Assembly: GCA_036508135.1 (NCBI GenBank)
Contig: DATCHW010000003.1
Coordinates: 62,001-126,000, forward strand
Source of the DNA: DATCHW01 sp036508135
Lineage (GTDB): Bacteria; Bacteroidota; Ignavibacteria; Tepidaquicellales; Tepidaquicellaceae
Reading direction: 5' to 3'
DNA: 64,000 bases
Each line of letters begins with the position of its first letter. Positions within the stretch are counted from its first letter, which is position 1. The notes beneath the pieces are model-generated. The model was not told the DNA's origin. It worked only from the letters and a program-made list of their open reading frames with translations, and made no database searches. The position numbers were made by a program, and so were the translations under genes. Positions 1 through 8,014 of this stretch are shown here, in pieces.

Positions 1-624
1 TTCCTGAGTGTTAGTTGGATTGACCACCACGTTACCGATGCTGAAAGTATTCGCAAGACCTATCAATTGCCACGTAGCACCTGCGTCTGTTGATTTATAC
101 ATTCCCGTTCCGGGATAATAACTGCGAAGTGAATTTGATTCGCCCGTTCCGCAATAGATTACCTGCGGATTTCCGGGATCGATTGCAAGCGCTCCGATTG
201 ACGAAGTGTTCTGGTTATCAAACACGCTCACCCAACTCTGGCAGAAGTTTGTTGATTTCCATATTCCTCCGTTCGCACAGCCCGTATATACTATCTGTGG
301 ATTAGTCGGGTGTATGGCTATCGTTGATATCCTGCCTTCGATGTTGATAGGTCCGGCAAGCGTCCACGCGGCATTGATGTTTTTATCCGAAGGAATATTC
401 TGTTTCACGTATTCAATGGACTTAATGTATTCGCCATCAGGAATTTCCTCAAAGGGAAACGCTCTTTGCTTTTCGAACCAGTCATCTGCAGGGACGAAAG
501 ATTTCACTTTTTCTTTTCTCTGCCCGGGAGCAGTGTTGCTATTATAAATTATTCCGGCAGTAATTGAAATTAAAATTGTAGTGAAGAAAATTGTGAGGAA
601 TATGGAAGAATTATTTTTTTGCAT
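1..624 (-). CDS. Secreted BNR/sialidase-like repeat protein, N-terminal part (cut by window edge)
   Basis: The frame is open from ATG at 624 to position 1 (208 codons), so the C-terminus lies outside the window. Residues about 7-24 are hydrophobic (IFLTIFFTTILISITAGII), a signal peptide or anchor. The rest has BNR/VPS10-type propeller repeats: 'GGIWKSTNFCQSW' and 'GMYKSTDAGATW' follow 'IYTG/IYCGTG' strands, as in glycosyl-hydrolase-like exo-sialidase folds. Relatives in this lineage are exported and usually end in a T9SS sorting domain, which cannot be checked here. The role is probably extracellular; no substrate can be named. Confidence 0.8.
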   Translation of the reverse strand, partial: MQKNNSSIFLTIFFTTILISITAGIIYNSNTAPGQRKEKVKSFVPADDWFEKQRAFPFEEIPDGEYIKSIEYVKQNIPSDKNINAAWTLAGPINIEGRISTIAIHPTNPQIVYTGCANGGIWKSTNFCQSWVSVFDNQNTSSIGALAIDPGNPQVIYCGTGESNSLRSYYPGTGMYKSTDAGATWQLIGLANTFSIGNVVVNPTNTQE

Positions 625-769
625 AATCGTATGCTTTTTGCTAAAATTTGCGGGAAAATTAAAGCAATAAAAAGGGAAATTTAGAGTTGAAAAAACTCAA
701 CCAGACAAGGAGAATTACCCATTCCCATTGTAAAGTTTAATCTTGTTCTCGAACACAGAGTTTGTCCAA

Positions 770-895
770 GAACCTATTTTATCATCGTGAATTTATTTCA
801 GGATCTCATTTTTAGACAAACCTATTACGTAAGATACTGAAATCACCGACAGGTCGGGATCTTCGACAAGTTCAGTATGACAGTTTGGCTATGTT
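770..895. repeat. Dispersed intergenic repeat cluster
   Basis: The 291-base gap between the two flanking genes has no convincing gene. On the minus strand it carries two elements of the common TGTCATxCTGA type: one reads TGTCATACTGAACTTGTCG (near 877-895) and runs into GATCCCGACCTGTCGG, and the other contains GAGATCCTGAAATAAATTC (near 790-812). Similar pieces occur at 56.8 kb and 41.87 kb. They look like short palindromic intergenic repeats rather than coding DNA. Confidence 0.5.
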
Positions 896-915
896 ATGCA
901 ATCACAAAGTATTAT

Positions 916-1269
916 TTATTTCTGCTTTATCGCTTCTGCAACTTTGTCTATACCCAGCATTCCATAATCGAATGTGTGGATATCTCCGTTATCAAGAGTC
1001 AGAATAACTTTTTTGCTGATAAAGCTCTTCTTTACTTCCACATTCTTGATACGCTCTTTAGGAATTTGGATATAACCCTCGGAGCCAGATTTTATCAAAA
1101 GTGCTTCTTCGACAATACCTTTTACGGACATATCAAACTTCGCATCATACAGCAGACGCTTGTTAGTTACAACTAATTTTCCGTTATACTTTCCTCCACC
1201 CGGAGGAACATATAGAAGTGTCCAGTTTCCAATTTCGGTTTCGCCCGGTTCAAGATTAAATTTTCCCAT
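916..1269 (-). CDS. Small PH/GRAM-like domain protein
   Basis: A 117-residue protein with no signal peptide. The pattern 'GKLVVTNKRLLYDAKF' (about 30-45), followed by 'IQIPKERIKNVEVKKSFISKKVILTLDNGD', is typical of bacterial PH-like and GRAM-like domains: a beta-sandwich with the 'T.KRL.Y' strand and the 'I.Y..I..V' strand, ending in a helix (VAEAIKQK). Such domains often bind membranes or act as small scaffolds; no specific role is known here. It is a lone gene pointing at the left-edge gene. The start ATG at 1269 is the only sensible one. Confidence 0.75.
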   Translation of the reverse strand: MGKFNLEPGETEIGNWTLLYVPPGGGKYNGKLVVTNKRLLYDAKFDMSVKGIVEEALLIKSGSEGYIQIPKERIKNVEVKKSFISKKVILTLDNGDIHTFDYGMLGIDKVAEAIKQK

Positions 1270-1320
1270 AATCTTAACATTTTTAGTTTTGAAATGTACT
1301 GAAATTTAAAATTAATATAT

Positions 1321-1349
1321 AAAAAAAACAAGGGGGCTTACCCCCTTGT
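1321..1349 (-). terminator. Rho-independent terminator of the thioredoxin-like T9SS gene
   Basis: A perfect 9-bp stem (1328-1336 with 1341-1349, arms ACAAGGGGG/CCCCCTTGT) closes a 4-base loop. Read on the minus strand it is followed by a run of eight T (1321-1328). It lies about 50 bases past the stop of the gene ending at 1399, so it ends that transcript. Confidence 0.85.
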
Positions 1350-1398
1350 CTGTTAATTGTATCATTTTAAGTCTTACACTCTGATTGCTAATTTTTTC

Positions 1399-3258
1399 TT
1401 ACTTCACCAACAGCATTCGTTTTATATCGGCAAAATTTTCAGTTTCAAGTCTGTAAAAATATACTCCGCTCGATAATGACGCTGCGTTGAAGTTAATCTG
1501 AAAATAACCTGCACTAAGGAATCCGGTAAATAAATTATCAACTTCTTTTCCGAGTATGTCATATAACTTTAACGATACATCCCCTGCTTTTGGCAGATTG
1601 AATTTAACGGTCGTTGACGGATTGAACGGATTGGGATAGTTCTGTGATAGTTCATATTTTTCCGGTACCTCCATACCAATCTGATTAATACCTGTGTTAA
1701 TTGTATCAAATATCGCAACCTGATTTATAAAATTATTCACACTGTTAATCTGGAAACTTTGGTTTGTTCCGGAATAAGAGCCATTGCCGCCGCCTAACCA
1801 TCTCTTGAAGTAATATGTCGAACCGTTGTATTGTACTGTCGTTGGTGAAATACTTATAGATGCAGTAGATCCTGAATCGTAAAATACATTCCCACCGGTA
1901 ACCGTTACGAGAGAAGCAAGTCCTCCGGGTGTGACAATTGACTGAACTTTAAATTGGGTTTTAAAATTAGCGGTATAATTGCCGGTATTTGAATTAACAG
2001 TAATTGTCTGCGTAGTATCTCCGCCGTTGCTCCAGTTCAGGAATACAAGTCTGTGGTCTGCAAAAGCCTGCGGAAGCGCCCGTAAAACCTGGCTTGAGCC
2101 GAAGTTCCATTCGTAAATCTGCGGTGAACCATAAACAGTTCCGTTAACAGAAAATTGTGCTTCGGGTCCTCTGTTGGTTTGAACCGAAACATAGTTTTTT
2201 CCTACAAGATAATTTACAGCCGTCTTATGATATTTTCCCGAAGCATTTGTTCCGGTGACAATAACTTTGTAAACACCTGTTGGTACTGCCGCAGTTGAAG
2301 ATACCTGTACCGCCAAAGAGTCGTTAAAATTACTGAGCACATTTCCGCCCGGTAAAGTTACATTTACTCCCGTGGTTACGGGCTCAACTTCTGTCGTAAA
2401 AGTTATAGGCGAAGTATATCCCGCTGCTTTTGTAGGCACTTTTATGCTGAAAGTTGCCGAGCTGCTTTGTCCCAGTTGTACAGATTTGTAGCCCGGACTC
2501 GGAAGCAATGTAAAGTTCTGAGTCTTCTTTGCCGCGGTGTACATTTCCTTTGTCACAGGATTTTGTGCGTATGCCATCACGAACATTTCCGAAGCATTCC
2601 ATATCGGGTCCATCTTATATTTAAACTCAAGAACCTTTTTATCTCCGGGGAATAGTGTAATCTGAGTTCCGTTATAATTCGGCAGCATCTTTCTCATTAC
2701 GGTATAGAAATCTGTTTCCCCGTTCACTCCGGGAGGCGATGTGTAATGTATGTGGTTTTCTGCAACCGAAACATAAACATTAACAGTTGGATTAGCAATG
2801 TAAGTTTCGCAGTAAATCATAGCCCTCACTTTTACGCTGTCTCCGAATGTGCTGTCGCTGAGTATAATTGAAACAGGGCTCAATATATTTATTCTCTGGT
2901 CATAATAAGATTGGAATATACCCGTAGAATATGAAGAAAGAACAATACTTCCATCAAACCTTCCCTGAGGTATAGAGTTTATTCCGTATAAATTTCTCCT
3001 TCCGTCATTATCTCCAATATTATACCAATACATCGGGTCATTCCCCGGTGCGGGCCAGCTCATGTGATAACCTATTGCAGAAATCCTCTCTGCATCATGG
3101 CTGCTCATAAAGGCAGTCAGGATTGGATTGTATGTTGCACACGGTCCGCAAGTCGAGCTTGTAAAGAACTCGATGATCATAAGTCTGTCCCCGGCTATAA
3201 GATTACCGGTTATAAGAATTGCGGTTATTAATATAAAAGATTTTAATAATTTTTTCAT
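1399..3258 (-). CDS. T9SS-sorted protein with thioredoxin/Omp28-like N-terminal domain
   Basis: A 619-residue exported protein. A signal peptide (about 1-22, ending 'NLIAG') is followed by a thioredoxin-like start, 'MIIEFFTSSTCGPCATYNP', whose CxxC (C37-x-x-C40) is the redox motif seen in Omp28-like and thiol-disulfide proteins. The middle (about 250-530) is beta-rich. The last ~80 residues are a T9SS type A sorting domain ('LSQNYPNPFNPSTTVKF', then 'GVYFYRLETENFADIKRMLLVK'). It is expected on the cell surface or secreted. A truncated paralogue lies directly upstream (3281-3478). The function beyond the fold is unknown. Confidence 0.85.
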   Translation of the reverse strand: MKKLLKSFILITAILITGNLIAGDRLMIIEFFTSSTCGPCATYNPILTAFMSSHDAERISAIGYHMSWPAPGNDPMYWYNIGDNDGRRNLYGINSIPQGRFDGSIVLSSYSTGIFQSYYDQRINILSPVSIILSDSTFGDSVKVRAMIYCETYIANPTVNVYVSVAENHIHYTSPPGVNGETDFYTVMRKMLPNYNGTQITLFPGDKKVLEFKYKMDPIWNASEMFVMAYAQNPVTKEMYTAAKKTQNFTLLPSPGYKSVQLGQSSSATFSIKVPTKAAGYTSPITFTTEVEPVTTGVNVTLPGGNVLSNFNDSLAVQVSSTAAVPTGVYKVIVTGTNASGKYHKTAVNYLVGKNYVSVQTNRGPEAQFSVNGTVYGSPQIYEWNFGSSQVLRALPQAFADHRLVFLNWSNGGDTTQTITVNSNTGNYTANFKTQFKVQSIVTPGGLASLVTVTGGNVFYDSGSTASISISPTTVQYNGSTYYFKRWLGGGNGSYSGTNQSFQINSVNNFINQVAIFDTINTGINQIGMEVPEKYELSQNYPNPFNPSTTVKFNLPKAGDVSLKLYDILGKEVDNLFTGFLSAGYFQINFNAASLSSGVYFYRLETENFADIKRMLLVK

Positions 3259-3280
3259 AACTTTTTTTATTTTGAAATTA

Positions 3281-3478
3281 CTAATTTTTTTGTTTTGTTA
3301 AAAGAACCTGATTTGATTGCAAAAAAGCTTCAAGAATAGGATTACTCGCGGCACACGTTGGACAAGATTCATTCGTGCCTTCTTTAAAAAGTACTTTTCG
3401 TGTCACCTGGAAAAACGATAAAGATGAGATAAAAAGAATAATTGCTAAAAAGAAAAGAATTTGTAATTTTAATTTCAT
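3281..3478 (-). pseudogene. Truncated paralogue of the thioredoxin-like secreted protein
   Basis: A 65-codon frame with a signal peptide (about 1-22) and then 'FKEGTNESCPTCAASNPILEAF'. This matches the 'EFFTSSTCGPCATYNPILTAF' start of the 619-residue neighbour, including CxxC and 'NPIL.AF'. It stops after 'LLTKQKN', 22 bases before the neighbour's start codon, and lacks about 550 residues. It looks like the surviving 5' end of a tandem duplicate. A short functional thiol peptide is possible but less likely. Confidence 0.65.
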
Positions 3479-3845
3479 AAAATACGATTGAGATTTTGAG
3501 TATGCATTACTACAAATATAAATAAACGATTATTAAAATTCGTTCCCAATTTAATAGTATAATTGTTAAAAATAATATGCTGTTTTATATATAAATATAT
3601 TTTTCTTCTTAAAGAACCCGCCCTCCCGGTTTATCATTCCTGCAAAACAGGAATGACAAAGTTGGGTGATTGACTTTTTCAGAAGTCTCTCATTATTAAT
3701 TATCGAAACGCAGCGAAGATCCCTATGAACCTGTGAATCGGGACTAATTATTAATTGTTTTTTCCTTGCCTGTGTAATTCATTTTGACTTTAATATATTT
3801 ATAAAAAAAATGTAACTTTAATTATACTAATTAAACTATTCTTAT
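3479..3845. repeat. Gene-free gap with a CATTCCTG hairpin repeat
   Basis: This 367-base gap between divergent genes has no credible frame. It holds a hairpin of CATTCCTG/CAGGAATG (3635-3642 with 3648-3655), followed by GACAAAG, a form of the widespread 'TCATTCCTG...GGAATGACA' element. A second repeat-like stretch, AAACGCAGCGAAGATCCC, follows near 3706-3723. The AT-rich end (about 3780-3845) should hold the promoter of the TonB receptor. Confidence 0.5.
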
Positions 3846-5945
3846 ATGAAATACTTTATATTTCTTTTCATTTTTCTCATCCCCGCTTTTTGTTTTTCAC
3901 AGGAAAAAGAAGATACCCTTAAATACGAAACTGAGGAACTCGTTATTACCGGAACAAGGACTTTTGAAAAAATTATTGATATACCGTATTCTGTTTTCCG
4001 AGTTGATAAAAAGGAACTGGGATATGGAAGGAAAATCTCTGCTAAAGATGTTCTTGCAGATGTTCCCGGACTTTTTCTTCAAAACCATTTCGGCTCCAAC
4101 GACTTAAGAATTTCATTAAGAGGTTTCGGAATGAGATCAAACTCCGGAGTACGCGGAATAAGAATACTTCAGGATGGTATACCCGAATCGGAACCCGATG
4201 GTGAAACTTCTATAGATGCAGTAGATTTTACATCTCTCGGAGGTGTAGAAGTTGTTAAGGGAAATTTATCTTCTTTATATGCGAATGCTCCCGGCGGAGT
4301 AGTTAACTTTCTATCGGATATGAATTTCACGAATAATTATGTCACCTCTACTAATCAGGTTGGGAAATTTGGATTCAGGCAAAATGGTGTGAAATTCGGG
4401 TTACAGGATGTTAATAACAGATTTTACACATCTTATTTCTACCGGAACCTTGATGGATTCAGGAATCACTCAGCAAGCGACCAGCATTTAATTAATTCAG
4501 TATATGAGGGATATATCGGGACAAAAACAACAGTATCAATATTAGGTAATTATGTAAATAGTTTTACACGCGACCCTTATTCACTTACACAGTCTGAATT
4601 CAATATAGATCCTTTCCAACCAAGTCCATTAGCAGTTTCCCAGGATTTCCGGAACAAAACAGAAAAAGGAAGACTGGCTGTAAGATATAAAACCTCATTT
4701 GGTAAAAACAATAATAATGAAATAGAATTAACCGGCTACGGAGGGATAAAAGAACTTATGAAGGCAGATTTGAACTTTATAACTTACGCAACCCGCTATA
4801 CAGCCGGATCGCTTGTAAGATTTTCTAACCGTTCGCAATTATTTAACCGTGGAAATATTATATCGCTTGGAATGGATTATGCCTATCAGAATGGACCAGT
4901 TACCGAATACCAGAATATAAACGGGAACAAGGATATTACCGTGCAAAATGAATATACTTCGAGTTTAAGTAATATAGGATTCTATGTGTTTGACCAGTTT
5001 AATCTTCTGAAAAATAAAATGGATTTATATGCTTCTGCCCGTTTTGATAAGAATATTTTCTCCAGGGAAAATTTCATACCTTACGGCAATACAGATACAT
5101 TCAGAGTATTTCAAAGAATTACTCCCAAAGTTGCATTGAACTTTAAACTTACACCGACAATAGCACTCTATACATCCTATGGGGTAGGTTATGATATTCC
5201 TGCTTTGAGTGAACTTAACAACACCCCGGTATCCTCAAACCTGAAATATACCTTGAACCCCGACCTTGATGCACAACAATCCGGCAATTTTGAATTCGGA
5301 ATTAAAGGTAACATATTAAATAAAAAATCTGAATTTATGCGAAAGCTATTCTTTGAAGTAACATTTTTTGATTACAGGTTAAAAGATGAAATAGTTCCTT
5401 TTGTAATTAATCAGGTATCTTATTTCAGGAATGCAGCAAAGACCAACAGAACAGGTGTCGAATGCGGTTTCAAGAGTGAACCGTTCGAGGGGATGGATTT
5501 AATAATAAATTATACCCGTACATATTTTAAATATGATGAATACAAAGCTACTATTTATACACCGTCGGGGACTTATGTTGAAGATTATTCGGGTAATTTT
5601 GTTCCTTCCGTACCACAGAATATTTTCAATTTTATCCTGGAATATGAACTGGAAATTAATGAACAAATATCAGGGCTGCTTGTATGGGATTGTGACTATC
5701 TGACAAAAATGTATGTCAACGATAAAAATTCAGAATCTACATCCGAGTATTTCTATGGTAATTTTATGGCAGGAATTACTTTTAATTTTAGAAATTTTGG
5801 CGCTATATTCTATCTTGGCGGAAATAATATTTTTGATAAAAGATATACCGGTTTTGTAAATACCAATGATTATTTCGGAATGTATTACAGTATGGGTGAA
5901 CCAAGAAATTTTTATTCAGGTTTAAATATTAGTTACAGATTTTAA
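3846..5945 (+). CDS. TonB-dependent outer-membrane receptor
   Basis: A 699-residue protein with a signal peptide (about 1-18, cut near 'CFSQE'). The plug domain (about 28-150) begins with 'EELVITGTRT' and contains 'VLADVPGLFLQN', 'RISLRGFGMRSNSGVRGIRILQDG' and 'VEVVKGNLSSLYANAPGGVVNF', the classical plug motifs. The rest is a 22-stranded barrel ending in 'GLNISYRF' with the terminal aromatic residue. The form resembles FecA-like siderophore/metal-chelate receptors, but no ligand can be assigned. A T9SS-type secreted protein starts 11 bases downstream on the same strand and is probably cotranscribed. Confidence 0.9.
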   Translation: MKYFIFLFIFLIPAFCFSQEKEDTLKYETEELVITGTRTFEKIIDIPYSVFRVDKKELGYGRKISAKDVLADVPGLFLQNHFGSNDLRISLRGFGMRSNSGVRGIRILQDGIPESEPDGETSIDAVDFTSLGGVEVVKGNLSSLYANAPGGVVNFLSDMNFTNNYVTSTNQVGKFGFRQNGVKFGLQDVNNRFYTSYFYRNLDGFRNHSASDQHLINSVYEGYIGTKTTVSILGNYVNSFTRDPYSLTQSEFNIDPFQPSPLAVSQDFRNKTEKGRLAVRYKTSFGKNNNNEIELTGYGGIKELMKADLNFITYATRYTAGSLVRFSNRSQLFNRGNIISLGMDYAYQNGPVTEYQNINGNKDITVQNEYTSSLSNIGFYVFDQFNLLKNKMDLYASARFDKNIFSRENFIPYGNTDTFRVFQRITPKVALNFKLTPTIALYTSYGVGYDIPALSELNNTPVSSNLKYTLNPDLDAQQSGNFEFGIKGNILNKKSEFMRKLFFEVTFFDYRLKDEIVPFVINQVSYFRNAAKTNRTGVECGFKSEPFEGMDLIINYTRTYFKYDEYKATIYTPSGTYVEDYSGNFVPSVPQNIFNFILEYELEINEQISGLLVWDCDYLTKMYVNDKNSESTSEYFYGNFMAGITFNFRNFGAIFYLGGNNIFDKRYTGFVNTNDYFGMYYSMGEPRNFYSGLNISYRF

Positions 5946-5956
5946 ATTTAAAATGT

Positions 5957-7585
5957 ATGTGCAATAAGGTTTTTGGAATTCTGTTTTTTATAATTGCTAT
6001 GAGCTATCCTGTCACGGGGCAGTGTCAAAGTAATTTTATTAATTACCGTATTTTCCCTTCAGCGGTTACACAAACAGAACCCGTAATCTGTGTCAGCCCG
6101 TTAAATCATCAGATATTATTTGTCAGTGCAGTTACAATAAACACAGCCACCACTTTCCGGAGCGAAGGGATTTATTTTTCTACAAACGGAGGGGCAAATT
6201 GGTTTGGAAGTGATACCTGCAAAGGAGCAAACATCAATAACCATGGGGGTTCACCGGGAATCGCAATCGATAATAACGGTATCTTTATTATGACACATAT
6301 TGGTTTGATTATTCCGGGTGTCTATAGTCATTACTCTACTAACTACGGAGCAAACTGGTCTAATGCTTTTAATATTATTTATAATCAATCAGTCGATGAT
6401 AAAGGAACCACTTCTGCAGATTATGAAACCGCAAGCCCTTATTTCGGAAGATTATATAGTGCCCGTGCGGTTTTTATAAACCCATTCCCGATTTATTTTT
6501 CATATTCATCCAATGGAGGTACAAGCTGGACATCTTCTGTTGCAATTAATAACCCTCCTCCCCAGAGATGCTCCGGCGGATCTGTCAAATCTAATTTTGA
6601 CGGAAAACTATACGTGTGCTGGGCAGGAGTATCTAATATTTCTCCCTTTACTGAAAATTTTATTGGTTTTGCTTCTTCGACGAATGGAGGGGATAACTGG
6701 AATGTTACACAAAATATTTATAGTGTAAATGGTATTAACGGAACATTAACCGCAAAAAGTAACATCAGGGTGAACGGACTCCCTGTACTTGCAATTGATA
6801 AATCAAACGGACCGAGAAGAGGATGGCTTTATATTGTAACCACGGAAAAAAATCTTTTGCCTGCCGGAAGTGACCCCGATATTATTCTTCATTACTCTTC
6901 AAATGGCGGAACTAATTGGTCAGCAGGAATACGTGTCAATCAGGACGCTTTGAATAACGGTAAGATACAATATTTCCCTGCTATCGATGTAGATTCAACC
7001 GGTGCCGTAAATATACTTTTTTATGATGACCGGAACACTTCATCTGACTCTGCCGAAGTATTTCTCGCCCGCTCAAAGGACGGAGGAACATCCTGGACTG
7101 AATTAGCTGTGAGCAATCACCGCTTCAAACCAAAGCCGATTGCAGGCGGAGCAGCAGGATATCAAGGAGACCATATTTCATTGCAGGCATCTGGAGGAAA
7201 ACTTTATGCTCTTTGGATGGATGACTATTCCGGATTATATCAGGTCTGGCTCGCACCGCTTGATATAAGTACTATCGGGATAACAAACATTACAACTGTA
7301 ATTCCAGATAAATTTAATTTACACCAGAATTATCCCAATCCATTCAATCCCGTTACAAAGATAAAATTTGAAATTCCGTCAGACGTAAAACGTAACACAT
7401 CAAATATAAAACTCGTTATTTATGATATAATCGGAAAAGAAATTTCAACACTTGTAAATGAGAATTTGCAGGCAGGTTCTTATGAAGTTACATTTGATGG
7501 AAGCAATATACCATCTGGTATATATTTTTATAGATTGCAATCTGGAAATTATGCCGAAACAAAAAGGATGGTTCTCGTTAAATAA
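5957..7585 (+). CDS. Secreted sialidase-like (BNR repeat) protein with T9SS sorting domain
   Basis: A 542-residue protein with a signal peptide (about 1-22, 'SYPVTGQCQ'). Six-bladed propeller repeats carry Asp-box-like motifs: 'STNGGANW', 'STNYGANW', 'SSNGGTSW', 'STNGGDNW', 'SSNGGTNW', 'SKDGGTSW'. The C-terminal ~85 residues are a T9SS domain ('LHQNYPNPFNPVTKIKF' to 'SGIYFYRLQSGNYAETKRMVLVK'). It may be a carbohydrate-active or binding protein, but no catalytic set is provable by eye. The second ATG at 5957 is preferred to 5953, which leaves the frame. A second sorting-tail remnant follows its stop. Confidence 0.85.
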   Translation: MCNKVFGILFFIIAMSYPVTGQCQSNFINYRIFPSAVTQTEPVICVSPLNHQILFVSAVTINTATTFRSEGIYFSTNGGANWFGSDTCKGANINNHGGSPGIAIDNNGIFIMTHIGLIIPGVYSHYSTNYGANWSNAFNIIYNQSVDDKGTTSADYETASPYFGRLYSARAVFINPFPIYFSYSSNGGTSWTSSVAINNPPPQRCSGGSVKSNFDGKLYVCWAGVSNISPFTENFIGFASSTNGGDNWNVTQNIYSVNGINGTLTAKSNIRVNGLPVLAIDKSNGPRRGWLYIVTTEKNLLPAGSDPDIILHYSSNGGTNWSAGIRVNQDALNNGKIQYFPAIDVDSTGAVNILFYDDRNTSSDSAEVFLARSKDGGTSWTELAVSNHRFKPKPIAGGAAGYQGDHISLQASGGKLYALWMDDYSGLYQVWLAPLDISTIGITNITTVIPDKFNLHQNYPNPFNPVTKIKFEIPSDVKRNTSNIKLVIYDIIGKEISTLVNENLQAGSYEVTFDGSNIPSGIYFYRLQSGNYAETKRMVLVK

Positions 7586-7703
7586 CAAGTTGAATCACAA
7601 ATTTATTTGTAATGAAATCCCGACGTGTCGGGACGGCATTTATTTCTATCGACTAACGACTGATGACTTTTCACAAACGAAAAAAATGTTGATGATAAAA
7701 TGA
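7586..7703 (+). pseudogene. Orphan duplicate of a T9SS tail behind a TCCCGACGTGTCGGGA palindrome
   Basis: Directly after the TAA of the preceding gene come about 45 bases ending in the palindrome TCCCGACGTGTCGGGA (7618-7633), then a frame reading 'DGIYFYRLTTDDFSQTKKMLMIK' and a stop. That is a second, different copy of the last 22 residues of a T9SS sorting domain, without a body. The ~50-base spacer recurs at 36.98-37.03 kb in the same position relative to another T9SS gene. It may be reached by readthrough or may simply be a relic. Confidence 0.7.
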
Positions 7704-7748
7704 CGATAGTCATTTTATCAAAAATCCCGATAGCGAAGCGTATCGGGA
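7693..7748 (+). terminator. Two adjacent hairpins ending the T9SS gene
   Basis: A perfect 12-bp stem (7693-7704 with 7709-7720, loop GATA) includes the stop codon of the orphan tail. It is followed by an 8-bp stem TCCCGATA/TATCGGGA (7725-7732 with 7741-7748) around GCGAAGCG. The first could end transcription. The second belongs to the TCCCGA palindrome family seen elsewhere in the window. Confidence 0.5.
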
Positions 7749-8014
7749 ACAAAGAAACAATGTATTACAATACTCTCTTTTTTAGCAAAGACTCCTGATC
7801 TATGGGGACTCTGCGTTACAGGTGACTATGGGTTTTATGAATGTTTTGGTGCAGGATTATGATAACGCAGAGTCCTCCGCCGAAAAAATTCGTCAGAAAG
7901 ACTCTGCTAAAAAAATTGAATAGAGTTCCCAATGAGGGCATTAGGAACGAGGGGGAATCGACCTGCTTATTTTTATCAAGCGAATCTTTTAATCCTATGA
8001 ATCGTGGTTCAAGA
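7749..8014. other. Gene-free gap with a long-range 13-bp inverted repeat
   Basis: There is no coding frame. GGACTCTGCGTTA at 7806-7818 pairs perfectly with TAACGCAGAGTCC at 7863-7875, with a 44-base loop. Related words (AAAGACTCCTGA at about 7787, AAAGACTCTGCT at about 7898) flank it. It may be a structured 3' region or the remains of a small inverted-repeat element. No known RNA family is recognised. Confidence 0.35.
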
